Of a stretch of 64,000 nt of DNA, positions 19,983 through 27,535 are shown piece after piece (position 1 is the stretch's first letter; every line of letters starts with the position of its first letter). This DNA comes from Oscillibacter sp. PC13 (GTDB taxonomy: Bacteria; Bacillota; Clostridia; Oscillospirales; Oscillospiraceae), in assembly GCF_900115635.1 (NCBI RefSeq), contig NZ_FOXE01000014.1:21100-85099 (forward strand). The letters run 5' to 3'. The notes beneath the pieces are model-generated. The model was given only the letters and a program-made list of their open reading frames with translations. It searched no databases and had not been told where the DNA came from. The translations under genes were made by a program, and so were the position numbers.

Positions 19983-20016
19983 AAGCCGCCTGCCCCATTG
20001 TGACAGGCGGCTTTTT
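19983..20016 (+). terminator. Terminator after glyS
   Basis: Stem AAGCCGCCTG / CAGGCGGCTT with 11-base loop, then TTTTT. Confidence 0.88.
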
Positions 20017-20067
20017 ACAGCTGGAGCTGTGTTTCAATTGCCTGTTTTGGGAATATTGATCAGAAAG

Positions 20068-20217
20068 CTTCATGCGCAATGATGTGCGCCACGATAACAG
20101 GCAAAGCCGATGACGCATGAAGTTTCGCGCATGTGGGCTGTCCCCGGTCCACGCACTGAAAGTTCGGGCCGTGCCGCCTTCGATGGCACATGGCCATGCT
20201 GCTATGCTTTTGCACAG
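20068..20217. repeat. Dispersed intergenic repeat, copy A
   Basis: About 150 bp made of two modules. The first (20068-20122, 55 bp) is bounded by a perfect 9-bp inverted repeat CTTCATGCG / CGCATGAAG and contains CCACGATAACAGGCAAAG. The second (20123-20217) runs from TTTCGCGCATGTGGGC to CTATGCTTTTGCACAG. A second copy, about 80 percent identical by eye, lies at 51861-52017. Directly upstream of the purine permease gene. Confidence 0.85.
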
Positions 20218-20240
20218 TAAAAAAGAAAGGAAGAGGGAAT

Positions 20241-21644
20241 ATGATGGAACAATTTTTTCACCTGAAGGAGCACGGAACCACGGTCCGCACGGAGATCATG
20301 GCGGGCTTCACCACCTTTATGGCCATGGCCTATATTCTGATGGTCAACGCCGGAATGTTTGCCGAGCTGGAGGGTCAGGTCACCTACAACGCTGTTTATA
20401 TTGCCACGGCAATTTCCGCCGTGATCGGTACGGTTCTGATTGGCCTGCTCAGCAATCTGCCGCTGGCGCAGGCCTCCGGCATGGGATTGAACGCCTATTT
20501 TGTGTACACCGTGTGTTTTGGCCTTGGCCTCAGCTATGCCAACGCTTTGGTGCTGGTTCTGACGGACGGACTGATTTTCATTGTCCTCACCGTCACCGGG
20601 CTGCGAAAAAAGATTTTTGACGCCATTCCCGGAGCCGTCCGGATGGCCATCCCTGCGGGCATCGGCCTGTTCATTGCGTTTCTGGGGCTGCAGAATGCGG
20701 GGCTGATTGTTGGGAACGCCTCTACAAAGGTGGCGCTGGCCTCCTTTAACGTCTACTCCGGCGGTGTTACCTGGGGAGAAATCATGCCCATGCTGGTGAC
20801 GTTTTTTACTGTCCTGGCGATTGCAGCCATGAGTCAGCGCGGCGTCAGGGGGAGTGTGCTTTTCGGTATTCTGGGGGGCGCGGCGTCCTACTATCTCCTG
20901 GGCCTGACGGTGCCCGGATTCTATGACGGGTTTGCCCAGAGCCTGTCCTTCCATCCCCTTGCGGCCTTTGGCGAGTTTGCAGAGCTGTCCTTCGGCAAGG
21001 TGTTCACCGAGGGGTTTGACTTCAGCGCCTATCTTGCGGCCAACGGTGTGGGCGGCTTTGCCGTCATGTTCATCACAACGGCGCTGGCGTTCTGTATGGT
21101 GGATATGTTTGATACCTTGGGTACGCTGTACGGCGCCTGCGCCCGGGGCGGCTTGCTGACTCCGGAGGGAGAGGTGCCCCATATGGACAAGGCCATGCTG
21201 GCAGATGCCATTGCCACCACTGCCGGATCCGTCTGTGGTACTTCCACCGTCACGACCTTTGTGGAATCCTCCGCCGGCGTGGGGGAGGGCGGGCGGACGG
21301 GCCTTGCCTCCATGGCCACTGCCGTGTGCTTTTTCATCGCAATGTTTCTCTCTCCGGTGGCCCAGCTCATCCCAGGCTGCGCCACCGCAGCAGCCTTGAT
21401 TTACGTGGGCGTGCTGATGATGAACTGCGTGCGGGATATTGAGTGGACCTCTGCTGAAATTGCGGTGCCCGCCTTTTTGACGGTGGCCATGATGCCCCTT
21501 ACCTACAGTATTTCCTTCGGCATTGCCTTTGGCCTGATCTCTTACGCATTCATTGCCATTTTTACCGGAAGAGCCAGGGAGATCAAGCCCGCCACTTGGG
21601 TGATCTGCGTGCTGTTTACGCTGACCTTCTTCCTGACCCACTGA
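20241..21644 (+). CDS. NCS2-family purine (guanine/hypoxanthine) permease, AzgA/PbuG type
   Basis: 467 residues with 12-14 hydrophobic spans. MEQFFHLKEHGTTVRTEIMAGFTTFMAMAYILMVN, ASGMGLNAYFVYTV, FDTLGTLYGA and SSAGVGEGGRTGLASM are hallmarks of the AzgA-like NCS2 branch that imports purine bases by proton symport. Start ATGATG after GGAAGAGGG. Monocistronic between repeat copy A and a bidirectional terminator. No purine riboswitch is visible upstream. Confidence 0.92.
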   Translation: MMEQFFHLKEHGTTVRTEIMAGFTTFMAMAYILMVNAGMFAELEGQVTYNAVYIATAISAVIGTVLIGLLSNLPLAQASGMGLNAYFVYTVCFGLGLSYANALVLVLTDGLIFIVLTVTGLRKKIFDAIPGAVRMAIPAGIGLFIAFLGLQNAGLIVGNASTKVALASFNVYSGGVTWGEIMPMLVTFFTVLAIAAMSQRGVRGSVLFGILGGAASYYLLGLTVPGFYDGFAQSLSFHPLAAFGEFAELSFGKVFTEGFDFSAYLAANGVGGFAVMFITTALAFCMVDMFDTLGTLYGACARGGLLTPEGEVPHMDKAMLADAIATTAGSVCGTSTVTTFVESSAGVGEGGRTGLASMATAVCFFIAMFLSPVAQLIPGCATAAALIYVGVLMMNCVRDIEWTSAEIAVPAFLTVAMMPLTYSISFGIAFGLISYAFIAIFTGRAREIKPATWVICVLFTLTFFLTH

Positions 21645-21706
21645 GAGATGGAGCGGCCGTGGAGGCCTCCGCCGGAGGAGATCACCCCGCACAAGGAGAT
21701 CTGCTG

Positions 21707-21743
21707 AAAAAGGCCGCTGCCATCATCGGCAGCGGCCTTTTTA
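21707..21743. terminator. Bidirectional terminator between permease and msrA
   Basis: Perfect 15-bp stem AAAAAGGCCGCTGCC with its complement around a 5-base loop; T runs on both strands serve the convergent genes. Confidence 0.92.
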
Positions 21744-21754
21744 TAAAGCGGACG

Positions 21755-22324
21755 CTAAATTTCATGTTCCTCCATCCAGCGTTGCAGCAGGGGTCTGGCG
21801 GGGCTGGTGTACTGCTCCTTGGAAAAGGGATAGCGGGACACGGCGGCAATTCGCCGGGTGCCGATGTGGCAGTATCCCCGGGGGTTCTTTTCCAGATACC
21901 GCTGGTGGTATTCCTCCGCAGGATAAAAGCTTTTCAGCGGCTCTGTCTCTACAGCGAAGTAAGAGAGCGGGGCGGCCTCCAAATCGGAGAGGCTGCGGAT
22001 CACCGGCTCGTCAGCGGGATCTGTCCAGTAGATGCCGGTTTGATATTGACTGCCGATATCCGGGCCCTGCTGCTCCGGCGTCTCCGGATCAATGACTGCA
22101 AAAAAAGCAAACAGCAGATGTTCCAGAGAGATACGTGACGGGTCATAGTCCACCCGGATGGCCTCCCGGAAACCGGTGGTGCCGGTGCAGACCGCCGGAT
22201 AGTTGGCGCGGGCGGAATCGCTGCCGTTGGCATAGCCGGCGGTCACCTCCGTTACGCCCGGCAAAGTCCGGTACAGCCGCTCCATCCCCCAGAAGCAGCC
22301 GCCGGCCAGATAGATGGTTTTCAA
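21755..22324 (-). CDS. msrA: Peptide-methionine (S)-S-oxide reductase
   Basis: 189 residues, repairs oxidised methionine. Catalytic motif GGCFWG at the N-terminus, then GYANG, YDP, QYQTGIYW and FYPAEEYHQRYLEKNP. A TTG start (LKTIYLAGG) is favoured because AAAGGAG is correctly spaced before it; the ATG 18 bp upstream overlaps that site. The DUF6881 gene lies 14 bp upstream. Confidence 0.95.
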   Translation of the reverse strand: MKTIYLAGGCFWGMERLYRTLPGVTEVTAGYANGSDSARANYPAVCTGTTGFREAIRVDYDPSRISLEHLLFAFFAVIDPETPEQQGPDIGSQYQTGIYWTDPADEPVIRSLSDLEAAPLSYFAVETEPLKSFYPAEEYHQRYLEKNPRGYCHIGTRRIAAVSRYPFSKEQYTSPARPLLQRWMEEHEI

Positions 22325-22338
22325 GGAATCCGCTCCTT

Positions 22339-22644
22339 TCACAGAAAAATACCCATGAAGCCGGAGGGGCTTTCCAGCGCCTGGTTCCAGACGTCCCAGA
22401 AGGTTCTGGCGGAAATGACCTGGGCCGCCATCTCTCCAGGGCGGTTCAGCGTGCCGGGATCCTCGGGAAAGGGCTCCTTTGCAAGGGCCTCGCAGTTTCC
22501 GTTTTCCTCGCCGTATTGAAAGTGAATCCCATTTTGATAAAATTCCAGCCGCCGGACTTCCATGCGGTTTTCATCCAGCTCGGAATAGACCTCGCTGGGA
22601 TCATCCTCTTCGTGGATCAGGTGTGTCACCAATACGTATGTCAT
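22339..22644 (-). CDS. DUF6881-like small protein
   Basis: 101 residues. HEEDDPSEVYSELDENRMEVRRLEFYQNG matches the pattern of DUF6881 proteins (W/H-x-DDP-x-x-x-YSELD-x-x-R-x-E-x-R-K/R-x-E-x-x-x-x-G), which have no known function. AAAGGAG precedes the ATG; a longer upstream frame that overlaps the AlaX gene is rejected. Probably cotranscribed with msrA. Confidence 0.75.
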   Translation of the reverse strand: MTYVLVTHLIHEEDDPSEVYSELDENRMEVRRLEFYQNGIHFQYGEENGNCEALAKEPFPEDPGTLNRPGEMAAQVISARTFWDVWNQALESPSGFMGIFL

Positions 22645-22687
22645 AAAAGGCGCTCCTTTGCTGTTTTGATGTGTGCAAAAAACGTGG

Positions 22688-23845
22688 TTATTTGCTTTGC
22701 CGCGTGCGGAAGAAGGACGCAATCTCCTCCCGCCGGGCCTGGACGCTGCCCTGGGCAAAGCCATTCCGTCCGCCGCCCCGGCCATGGAGCGCAGCGTTCA
22801 GGGACTTTACCAGGGGGGAGATGTCGGCGCCGCCCGACTGTACCAGGGCATAGGCATAGGCGGGTTCCTCCCCGGCGAACACCGCGGCCAGTCCGCCGCA
22901 GCGGCGGGCAACCGTATCCGCCAGCTTCCGAACACCGTCTGGCCGCATAGGGGACTGGAACAGCAGCACGTCACCTTTTTCCGCAGATTCCTCCGCAATG
23001 TGGAAAAACACCTGCTCCTCCAGCTGGGCTTCCCGCTGCTTGACGGCGGCCAGCTCCGCTGCCATCCGCTCCACTGCAAAAAGCGTATCCTGAGGCTTCA
23101 CGCTGAGCTGCCGGCCGATGGCGCGGGCCTGGTCATAGGTCTGCCCCAGATACCGCAGGGCCCTGCCGCCGCAGAGAATTTCCATCCGGACGCCCTCCCG
23201 GAACTTCTGGACGGAGAGCACCTTGATCAATCCCACCTGCCCTGCCCGGCGGATGTGGGTGCCGCAGCAGGCGCAGCAGTCCGCCTCCGGGAAGGTGACA
23301 ATGCGCACCTGCCCCGTCAGCTCCTTTTTGCTGCGGTAGGCAAGGGCGGCCAGTTCCTCCCGGGAGGGATAGGTGATTTCCACAGGCGCGTCCGTCCAGA
23401 TGACGGCGTTGGCCTTCTGCTCCGCGGCCAGCGCCTGCTCCCAGGAGATGTCCGTATTGTAGTCGATGGTCACCGTGTCAGCTCCCAGGTGGAAGCCCAC
23501 GTTGTCGCAGTGATGGTCCCGGCAGAGAATGCCGGAGAGAATGTGCTCGCCGGAGTGCTGCTGCATGTGGTCAAACCGGCGGGCCCAGTCAATGGCACCG
23601 GAAACCTCCCCAATTTCCACAGAGTTCTCACAAATGTGGAAAACCACGCCATCTTTTTCATGGACGTCCAGCACCGCGGCGCCACCCAGGGTGCCGTGGT
23701 CCGCAGGTTGGCCGCCGCCCTCTGGGTAGAAGGCGGTGCGGTCCAGGGTAACGGCGTATCCGGCCTTGACCGGTTCACAGGAGAGAACCCGGGCGGTGAA
23801 TTCCTGGAGATAGGGGTCCTCGTAATAGAGCTTTTCCGTTTCCAT
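22688..23845 (-). CDS. AlaX-type alanyl-tRNA editing hydrolase with DHHA1 domain
   Basis: 385 residues resembling the editing half of alanyl-tRNA synthetase. An AlaX N-terminal barrel (DRTAFYPEGGGQPADHG), the zinc-binding editing site with QQHSGEHILSG and CCACCGTHI, and a C-terminal DHHA1 domain (GGGRNGFAQGS) give the long AlaX-L architecture. It removes serine or glycine wrongly attached to tRNA-Ala. No aminoacylation domain, so it is not AlaRS. Start METEKLYYED chosen for the AAAGGAAG site upstream. Confidence 0.93.
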   Translation of the reverse strand: METEKLYYEDPYLQEFTARVLSCEPVKAGYAVTLDRTAFYPEGGGQPADHGTLGGAAVLDVHEKDGVVFHICENSVEIGEVSGAIDWARRFDHMQQHSGEHILSGILCRDHHCDNVGFHLGADTVTIDYNTDISWEQALAAEQKANAVIWTDAPVEITYPSREELAALAYRSKKELTGQVRIVTFPEADCCACCGTHIRRAGQVGLIKVLSVQKFREGVRMEILCGGRALRYLGQTYDQARAIGRQLSVKPQDTLFAVERMAAELAAVKQREAQLEEQVFFHIAEESAEKGDVLLFQSPMRPDGVRKLADTVARRCGGLAAVFAGEEPAYAYALVQSGGADISPLVKSLNAALHGRGGGRNGFAQGSVQARREEIASFFRTRQSK

Positions 23846-23875
23846 GGGGAGATCTTCCTTTCGGTTCAAAATTGG

Positions 23876-24790
23876 TCAGGAGATGGAGACGACAAACCGC
23901 CACACGGGCTCCATCAGTAAAAGACCCAGCAGGGCGGAGGCGGTGTTGGCGGTGACGCCGTAGGCAAAGGCGCGAAGGCGGGAGCGCCCGGTGAGCAGCC
24001 GGGTGTACAGGCCGCCCTCTGCCAGGGCAATCAAAATCTCCGCGGGGAGAAGGAGAAAGAAGTACCAGAAGCTCACGCCGCCCTGTACGGCATGGATGCT
24101 GAAATACAGGGACAGTGCCCCCTGTGTCACAAGATTCACCAGCAAAAAGGGCTTCCAGTTCCGCTTCCAGGAAAAGCCGAACAGCGGCAGCAGCAGACAT
24201 TCCACGGCCAGTGTGGGAAGCAGGGTGGAGAGAAATTGCAGGGCGTATCCCACCCAGGCGGGAGGAATGGTCACGGTTTTGGCGGCCCAGTCCACAGTGG
24301 CGGAGGACTGAAGGGCCAGACGGGTGCAGACATCGGAGCAAAAAACCTCCCCGGACTGGGTGACCATCAAAATGCGGTAGGTGTCCGGCACGCCCACATA
24401 GCCAAAGGTGTGGAGCGGGTTTCCGGCGGCGTCGGCGGATTCGGCGTAGAGCTGCCCCCACATGGGGGCGCCGTCCGTGCCCTCGGCGGTGCAGGCATGC
24501 CAGCCCTCCGGCACGGCGGTCCGGAGCGCGTCCAGCAGCGGCTGGTCCAGCGCGGCCAGCTCCTCTTCCGAGTAGCCCCAGTCCAGGCCGCTGTAAGCCG
24601 AAGCACCGATGCCGTAAGTGTAGCCCTTGTAAGCGCCCTCGGCCAAAAGATCCAGATAGTACGCCTCCTCCGGGGCGTTTTCCACCCGCACCACCAGCTG
24701 AGGCTTGGGACCCGAGTCAGCCAAGGCAGAGACGGTCAGGACCGCAATTGCGAGACAGACCAGAGACCATATGCGCAGCATGCGTTTCAT
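23876..24790 (-). CDS. Secreted/membrane protein, unknown function
   Basis: 304 residues. N-terminal signal peptide (MKRMLRIWSLVCLAIAVLTVSALA), then an extracytoplasmic region of about 160 residues (GYTYGIGASAYSGLDWGYSEEEL, PEGWHACTAEG), and four or five membrane spans from about residue 170 to the end. AGGAGGGG precedes the ATG. Located between AlaX and the GH3 lipoprotein on the same strand. I do not recognise a family. Confidence 0.7.
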   Translation of the reverse strand: MKRMLRIWSLVCLAIAVLTVSALADSGPKPQLVVRVENAPEEAYYLDLLAEGAYKGYTYGIGASAYSGLDWGYSEEELAALDQPLLDALRTAVPEGWHACTAEGTDGAPMWGQLYAESADAAGNPLHTFGYVGVPDTYRILMVTQSGEVFCSDVCTRLALQSSATVDWAAKTVTIPPAWVGYALQFLSTLLPTLAVECLLLPLFGFSWKRNWKPFLLVNLVTQGALSLYFSIHAVQGGVSFWYFFLLLPAEILIALAEGGLYTRLLTGRSRLRAFAYGVTANTASALLGLLLMEPVWRFVVSIS

Positions 24791-24878
24791 GGGGAACCCC
24801 TCCTTTTCAGCTTCTGTGGAAAAAGACGGAAAAACTGTCCCGAGGTTTCGCGGATCCGGCAGAACGGGGCCTTCCCTA

Positions 24879-26078
24879 TCATGATGCGTCCGATTCTGTG
24901 ACCAGCAGGCCCAGGGCCGCCTTCCACTGCAGCACCCTTGCGCAGGCCCGGTCAATGGTCTCCTCCTCCAGCGTACCGCTCTCCACCGCGGCGATGACAC
25001 CTGGAATCTGGGTGCGGTAGTCGGTGGTGACCACCATGTCGTTCCCGGCCTGCAGGGCCATCACCGCCACCGCGCCGTCTTTCGAATAGGCCGCCACAGC
25101 CTCCATGGCCAAATCGTCGGTCATCACCACGCCGTCAAAGCCCAGCTCCTGACGCAGAACGTCGTGGACGGCAGGAGATAGGGAGGCGGGCAGGTTCGCA
25201 TCCATACACTGGACGATGTTGTGGGACACCAGCACGGCGGTCTTGCCACCTCCCGCTGCAAAGCTGTAAAAGGGAAGGAAATCCGAGGATTGAAAGGTCT
25301 CCAGGGGGCGGCTGTCCACGGCGATGCCGGTATGGGTGTCGGCGTTGTTTCCATAGCCAGGGAAGTGCTTTAAAACGCTGCCCATGTTGTCAGCGGACAT
25401 TTGTGTGACCATTGCGGAGACATCTTCCGCTGTGGCGGCGGCATCCTGGCCGAAGGAGCGGGCATAAATGAAGTCTTCGGGATTGGTGGACACATCACAC
25501 ACTGGAGAAAAGTTCACATTGATGCCCAGCGCATCCAGCAGCCGGTCCTTTTCCCGGGTGTCCTGCCGGAGGGCGTCCAGGCCGCCCACCGCAAGGATTT
25601 TTTGGGGCGACTTGAATTTAGAGGAGCGGAGGTTCGGATTGGAACTGACCCGCACCACGGTACCGCCCTCCTCGTCCACGCCGATGAGCAGGGGGATGGC
25701 GGCGGCATTCTGATAGGCAGCCACAGTTTGAATGACGTCATTGGCGGTTTTGTCCTGAAAATCCCGGCCGAAGAGCAGGTAGCCGCCCAGATGATAGGTC
25801 TCCACATCCGAGACGGCGTTTTCCGCCGGACAGCGGACAAAGAACAGCTGGCCCGCCTTTTCCTCCAAAGTCATGACATCCAAAAATTTTTGAATGCCGG
25901 ACGGAATCGCGTTTGGGTCCAGCGGTTCCGGATCGGCTTCTTCCGGAAGGGCGGAATCCGCCAGTGCCCCGTTTTCAGCAGAAGGAGATTCCGGTGGGGA
26001 GGACGGGCGCGTTCCGCTGCAGGCGGCCAGGGACAGCAGGAAGCAGAGAGAAAGCAGCGCAGTGAAGACGTGTTTCAT
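24879..26078 (-). CDS. Glycoside hydrolase family 3 lipoprotein (NagZ-like)
   Basis: 399 residues. Lipobox LAAC near residue 20, a Pro/Glu/Ser linker, and a GH3 barrel: GVDEEGGTVVR, the KHFPGYGN motif followed by DTHTG (the loop that carries the His/Asp acid-base dyad in NagZ enzymes) and the nucleophile region GVVMTDDLAM. Expected to release N-acetylglucosamine from cell-wall fragments outside the membrane. Lacks the extra C-terminal domain of Bacillus NagZ. Start ATG with GAGGTG upstream. Confidence 0.9.
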   Translation of the reverse strand: MKHVFTALLSLCFLLSLAACSGTRPSSPPESPSAENGALADSALPEEADPEPLDPNAIPSGIQKFLDVMTLEEKAGQLFFVRCPAENAVSDVETYHLGGYLLFGRDFQDKTANDVIQTVAAYQNAAAIPLLIGVDEEGGTVVRVSSNPNLRSSKFKSPQKILAVGGLDALRQDTREKDRLLDALGINVNFSPVCDVSTNPEDFIYARSFGQDAAATAEDVSAMVTQMSADNMGSVLKHFPGYGNNADTHTGIAVDSRPLETFQSSDFLPFYSFAAGGGKTAVLVSHNIVQCMDANLPASLSPAVHDVLRQELGFDGVVMTDDLAMEAVAAYSKDGAVAVMALQAGNDMVVTTDYRTQIPGVIAAVESGTLEEETIDRACARVLQWKAALGLLVTESDAS

Positions 26079-26239
26079 AAGCACCTCATGAAAAAACGGA
26101 CGGATGGATTGTCATCAGTCTATCATATCGAAGAGAAAAAGAAAAGAGAGCAGGGTGGTTTGGAAGGGGCCAACATATTTTTGTTACCGGTTTAGGTGGA
26201 AATGAATGAATCTATTTGGTATTCTGCATATCACAAATA

Positions 26240-26360
26240 GGATGGATTCCCGGGCTGGCAACCGCCTGCGGCATTCAGCCGTACGGGCAGCTCGCTGGTT
26301 TTGATGGGGATTCAGACATGTTGAAAAGAGGGCCACTGCTTTTGCAGCGGCTTTCTTTTT
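26240..26360 (+). ncRNA. Possible small structured RNA ending in a terminator
   Basis: In the 26079-26541 gap, GGCTG / CAGCC (26253-26280) and an outer CCCG / CGGG pairing enclose a compact structure. The stretch ends with the stem GCCaCTGC-TTTT-GCAGcGGC (26332-26351) and CTTTCTTTTT. No gene is upstream on this strand, so the terminator implies a short transcript or leader. I could not match it to a known riboswitch. Confidence 0.3.
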
Positions 26361-26378
26361 GGAAAGGAGCTGGCCTGA

Positions 26379-26417
26379 ATGGATGCAGACAACGAAACCA
26401 TGAGAGTGTATATTTGA
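26379..26417 (+). CDS. Possible 12-residue peptide
   Basis: AAAGGAG stands 9 bp before ATG; encodes MDADNETMRVYI then TGA. It lies between the putative small RNA terminator and the XRE gene. Length makes chance occurrence likely. Confidence 0.15.
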   Translation: MDADNETMRVYI

Positions 26418-26541
26418 AATAAAAACCAGCTGTAAAACAGAAAAAAAATATATGTTAAGCAACAAAATGATGAAAGAAGGAATCATCATTCCTGTACCAA
26501 AAGTGATAATTCCGGTAGGATAATTTCTATCGGAGGGAACA

Positions 26542-26772
26542 ATGGTGCTGAGAGAAAGATTTGCCAGAAATATAAAGTATCAGCGGGAAAAGCGCAGATG
26601 GACACAGGAAACCGCCGCCGAGATCTGTGATTTGAGCCCCAGATATTGGGGAAAGCTTGAGCGTGGGGATGCCGCGGCATCCATTGATACGATGGAAAAA
26701 GTCTCAAAGGGTATGAAAATCAGCATTGAGGAATTGCTGAAAGAGGAATATTGCGACGAAGAAAACAGATAA
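26542..26772 (+). CDS. XRE-family helix-turn-helix regulator
   Basis: 76 residues, a single HTH_3 domain: FARNIKYQREKRRWTQETAAEICDLSPRYWGKLERGDAAASIDTMEKVSKGM. GGAGGG upstream supports either the ATG at 26542 or the GTG one codon later. Followed 136 bp later by another XRE gene in the same orientation; the gap between them contains three CAATAAA motifs (about 26796-26833). Confidence 0.85.
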   Translation: MVLRERFARNIKYQREKRRWTQETAAEICDLSPRYWGKLERGDAAASIDTMEKVSKGMKISIEELLKEEYCDEENR

Positions 26773-26908
26773 GCTTGCCGGGAGATTTATTTCTTCTCAA
26801 TAAACCAATAAAATTCCATTAAAAAACAATAAAAACCCCATAAACCGCCAATATATTGACTGGAGCGAGAGGTAAATTATCCCGTATAATTTTTAGGGAG
26901 GGATAGTC

Positions 26909-27256
26909 ATGACCGAAAGCGAAAGAGTGGGGTTCCAGATCAAGGAGATGCGCAAGCAATGCGGCTATACGCAGGAAAAGGTAGCGAATGATCTGTTTAT
27001 CAGTCAGTCCTATTTGCGTTTGATTGAGCATGGCAAGGCAAATCCGAGCATCAATATGGTTGGAAAAATCACCTCCTATCTAAAAGCTGCGCTCGATGGG
27101 GCAGAGCAGGGGGGGGGATTTAATGGATATTTTCTGGAACTATCAGGCCGTTCAGGAGGTTCAGTACAGGCCGGAGCTGGGTTGGTATGTTACATATGGA
27201 ATTCGGGCCAGCAAAAAAACGGTTCAAGGCTGGGAATGGATAGAATGGGTTCATGA
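26909..27256 (+). CDS. XRE-family regulator with out-of-frame tail at a G9 tract
   Basis: Residues 1-65 are a helix-turn-helix domain (MTESERVGFQIKEMRKQCGYTQEKVANDLFISQSYLRLIEHGKANPSINMVGKI, split here for length by domain only). Then comes a run of nine G (27109-27117). In the sequence as given, the frame continues past the tract for about 47 residues in a non-native frame of the next gene. With ten G it would stop at once at the TAA overlapping the next ATG; with eight G it would fuse in frame to the next gene. The natural end is therefore probably at about 27123. Confidence 0.75.
   Translation: MTESERVGFQIKEMRKQCGYTQEKVANDLFISQSYLRLIEHGKANPSINMVGKITSYLKAALDGAEQGGGFNGYFLELSGRSGGSVQAGAGLVCYIWNSGQQKNGSRLGMDRMGS
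27109..27117 (+). repeat. G9 homopolymer at the XRE / DUF6514-like junction
   Basis: Nine consecutive G between AGAGCA and ATTTAATGG. It ends the HTH reading frame and also serves as the only Shine-Dalgarno-like run for the downstream ATG at 27123. Such tracts slip readily. Confidence 0.9.
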
Positions 27257-27362
27257 TGTGACCACAGACCGAAGGCTTGCCGGACGGCTGGCCGAAACCT
27301 TTCGCCGCTACCAGCTGTCGCCGGTTCATCTTCGGGAAGCTATTCTGGATAAAATTCCTTAA
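27123..27362 (+). CDS. DUF6514-like small protein
   Basis: 79 residues starting MDIFWNYQAVQEVQYRPELG. The body YGIRAS...WEWIEWVHDVTTDRRLAGRLAETFRRYQLSPVHLREAILD aligns by eye with the protein at 54658-54888 (YG, W-x-x-I-x-x-V-x-D, LAE, QLSP, and a terminal acidic helix). I associate both with DUF6514; no function is known. Translation is probably coupled to the XRE gene. Confidence 0.65.
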   Translation: MDIFWNYQAVQEVQYRPELGWYVTYGIRASKKTVQGWEWIEWVHDVTTDRRLAGRLAETFRRYQLSPVHLREAILDKIP

Positions 27363-27382
27363 GGGAATACGGAATCCCATTG

Positions 27383-27420
27383 GGGCTGCGGTGCTTTTTA
27401 AAAAGCACCGCAGCCCTTTT
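27383..27420 (+). terminator. Terminator after the DUF6514-like gene
   Basis: Perfect stem GGGCTGCGGTGCTTTTT with its complement, then TTTT. Confidence 0.9.
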
Positions 27421-27465
27421 GCCCCATCTCGACGGATGCCGGTTCCGGGTTCCCTGATAAACTGC

Positions 27466-27501
27466 AAAATGCGCCGTGGGATTTCCCACGGCGCATTTTT
27501 T
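27466..27501. terminator. Bidirectional terminator beyond aspS
   Basis: Stem AAAATGCGCCGTGGGA / TCCCACGGCGCATTTT; the minus-strand copy would end the hisS-aspS string. Confidence 0.9.
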
Positions 27502-27535
27502 AAAAGAGGAGCGGCGCCCTTTTCGAAACAGACGG

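Noticed and set aside
25124..25354. Antisense frames within the GH3 and AlaX genes
   Set aside because: Shadows of well-supported genes with no ribosome-binding sites.
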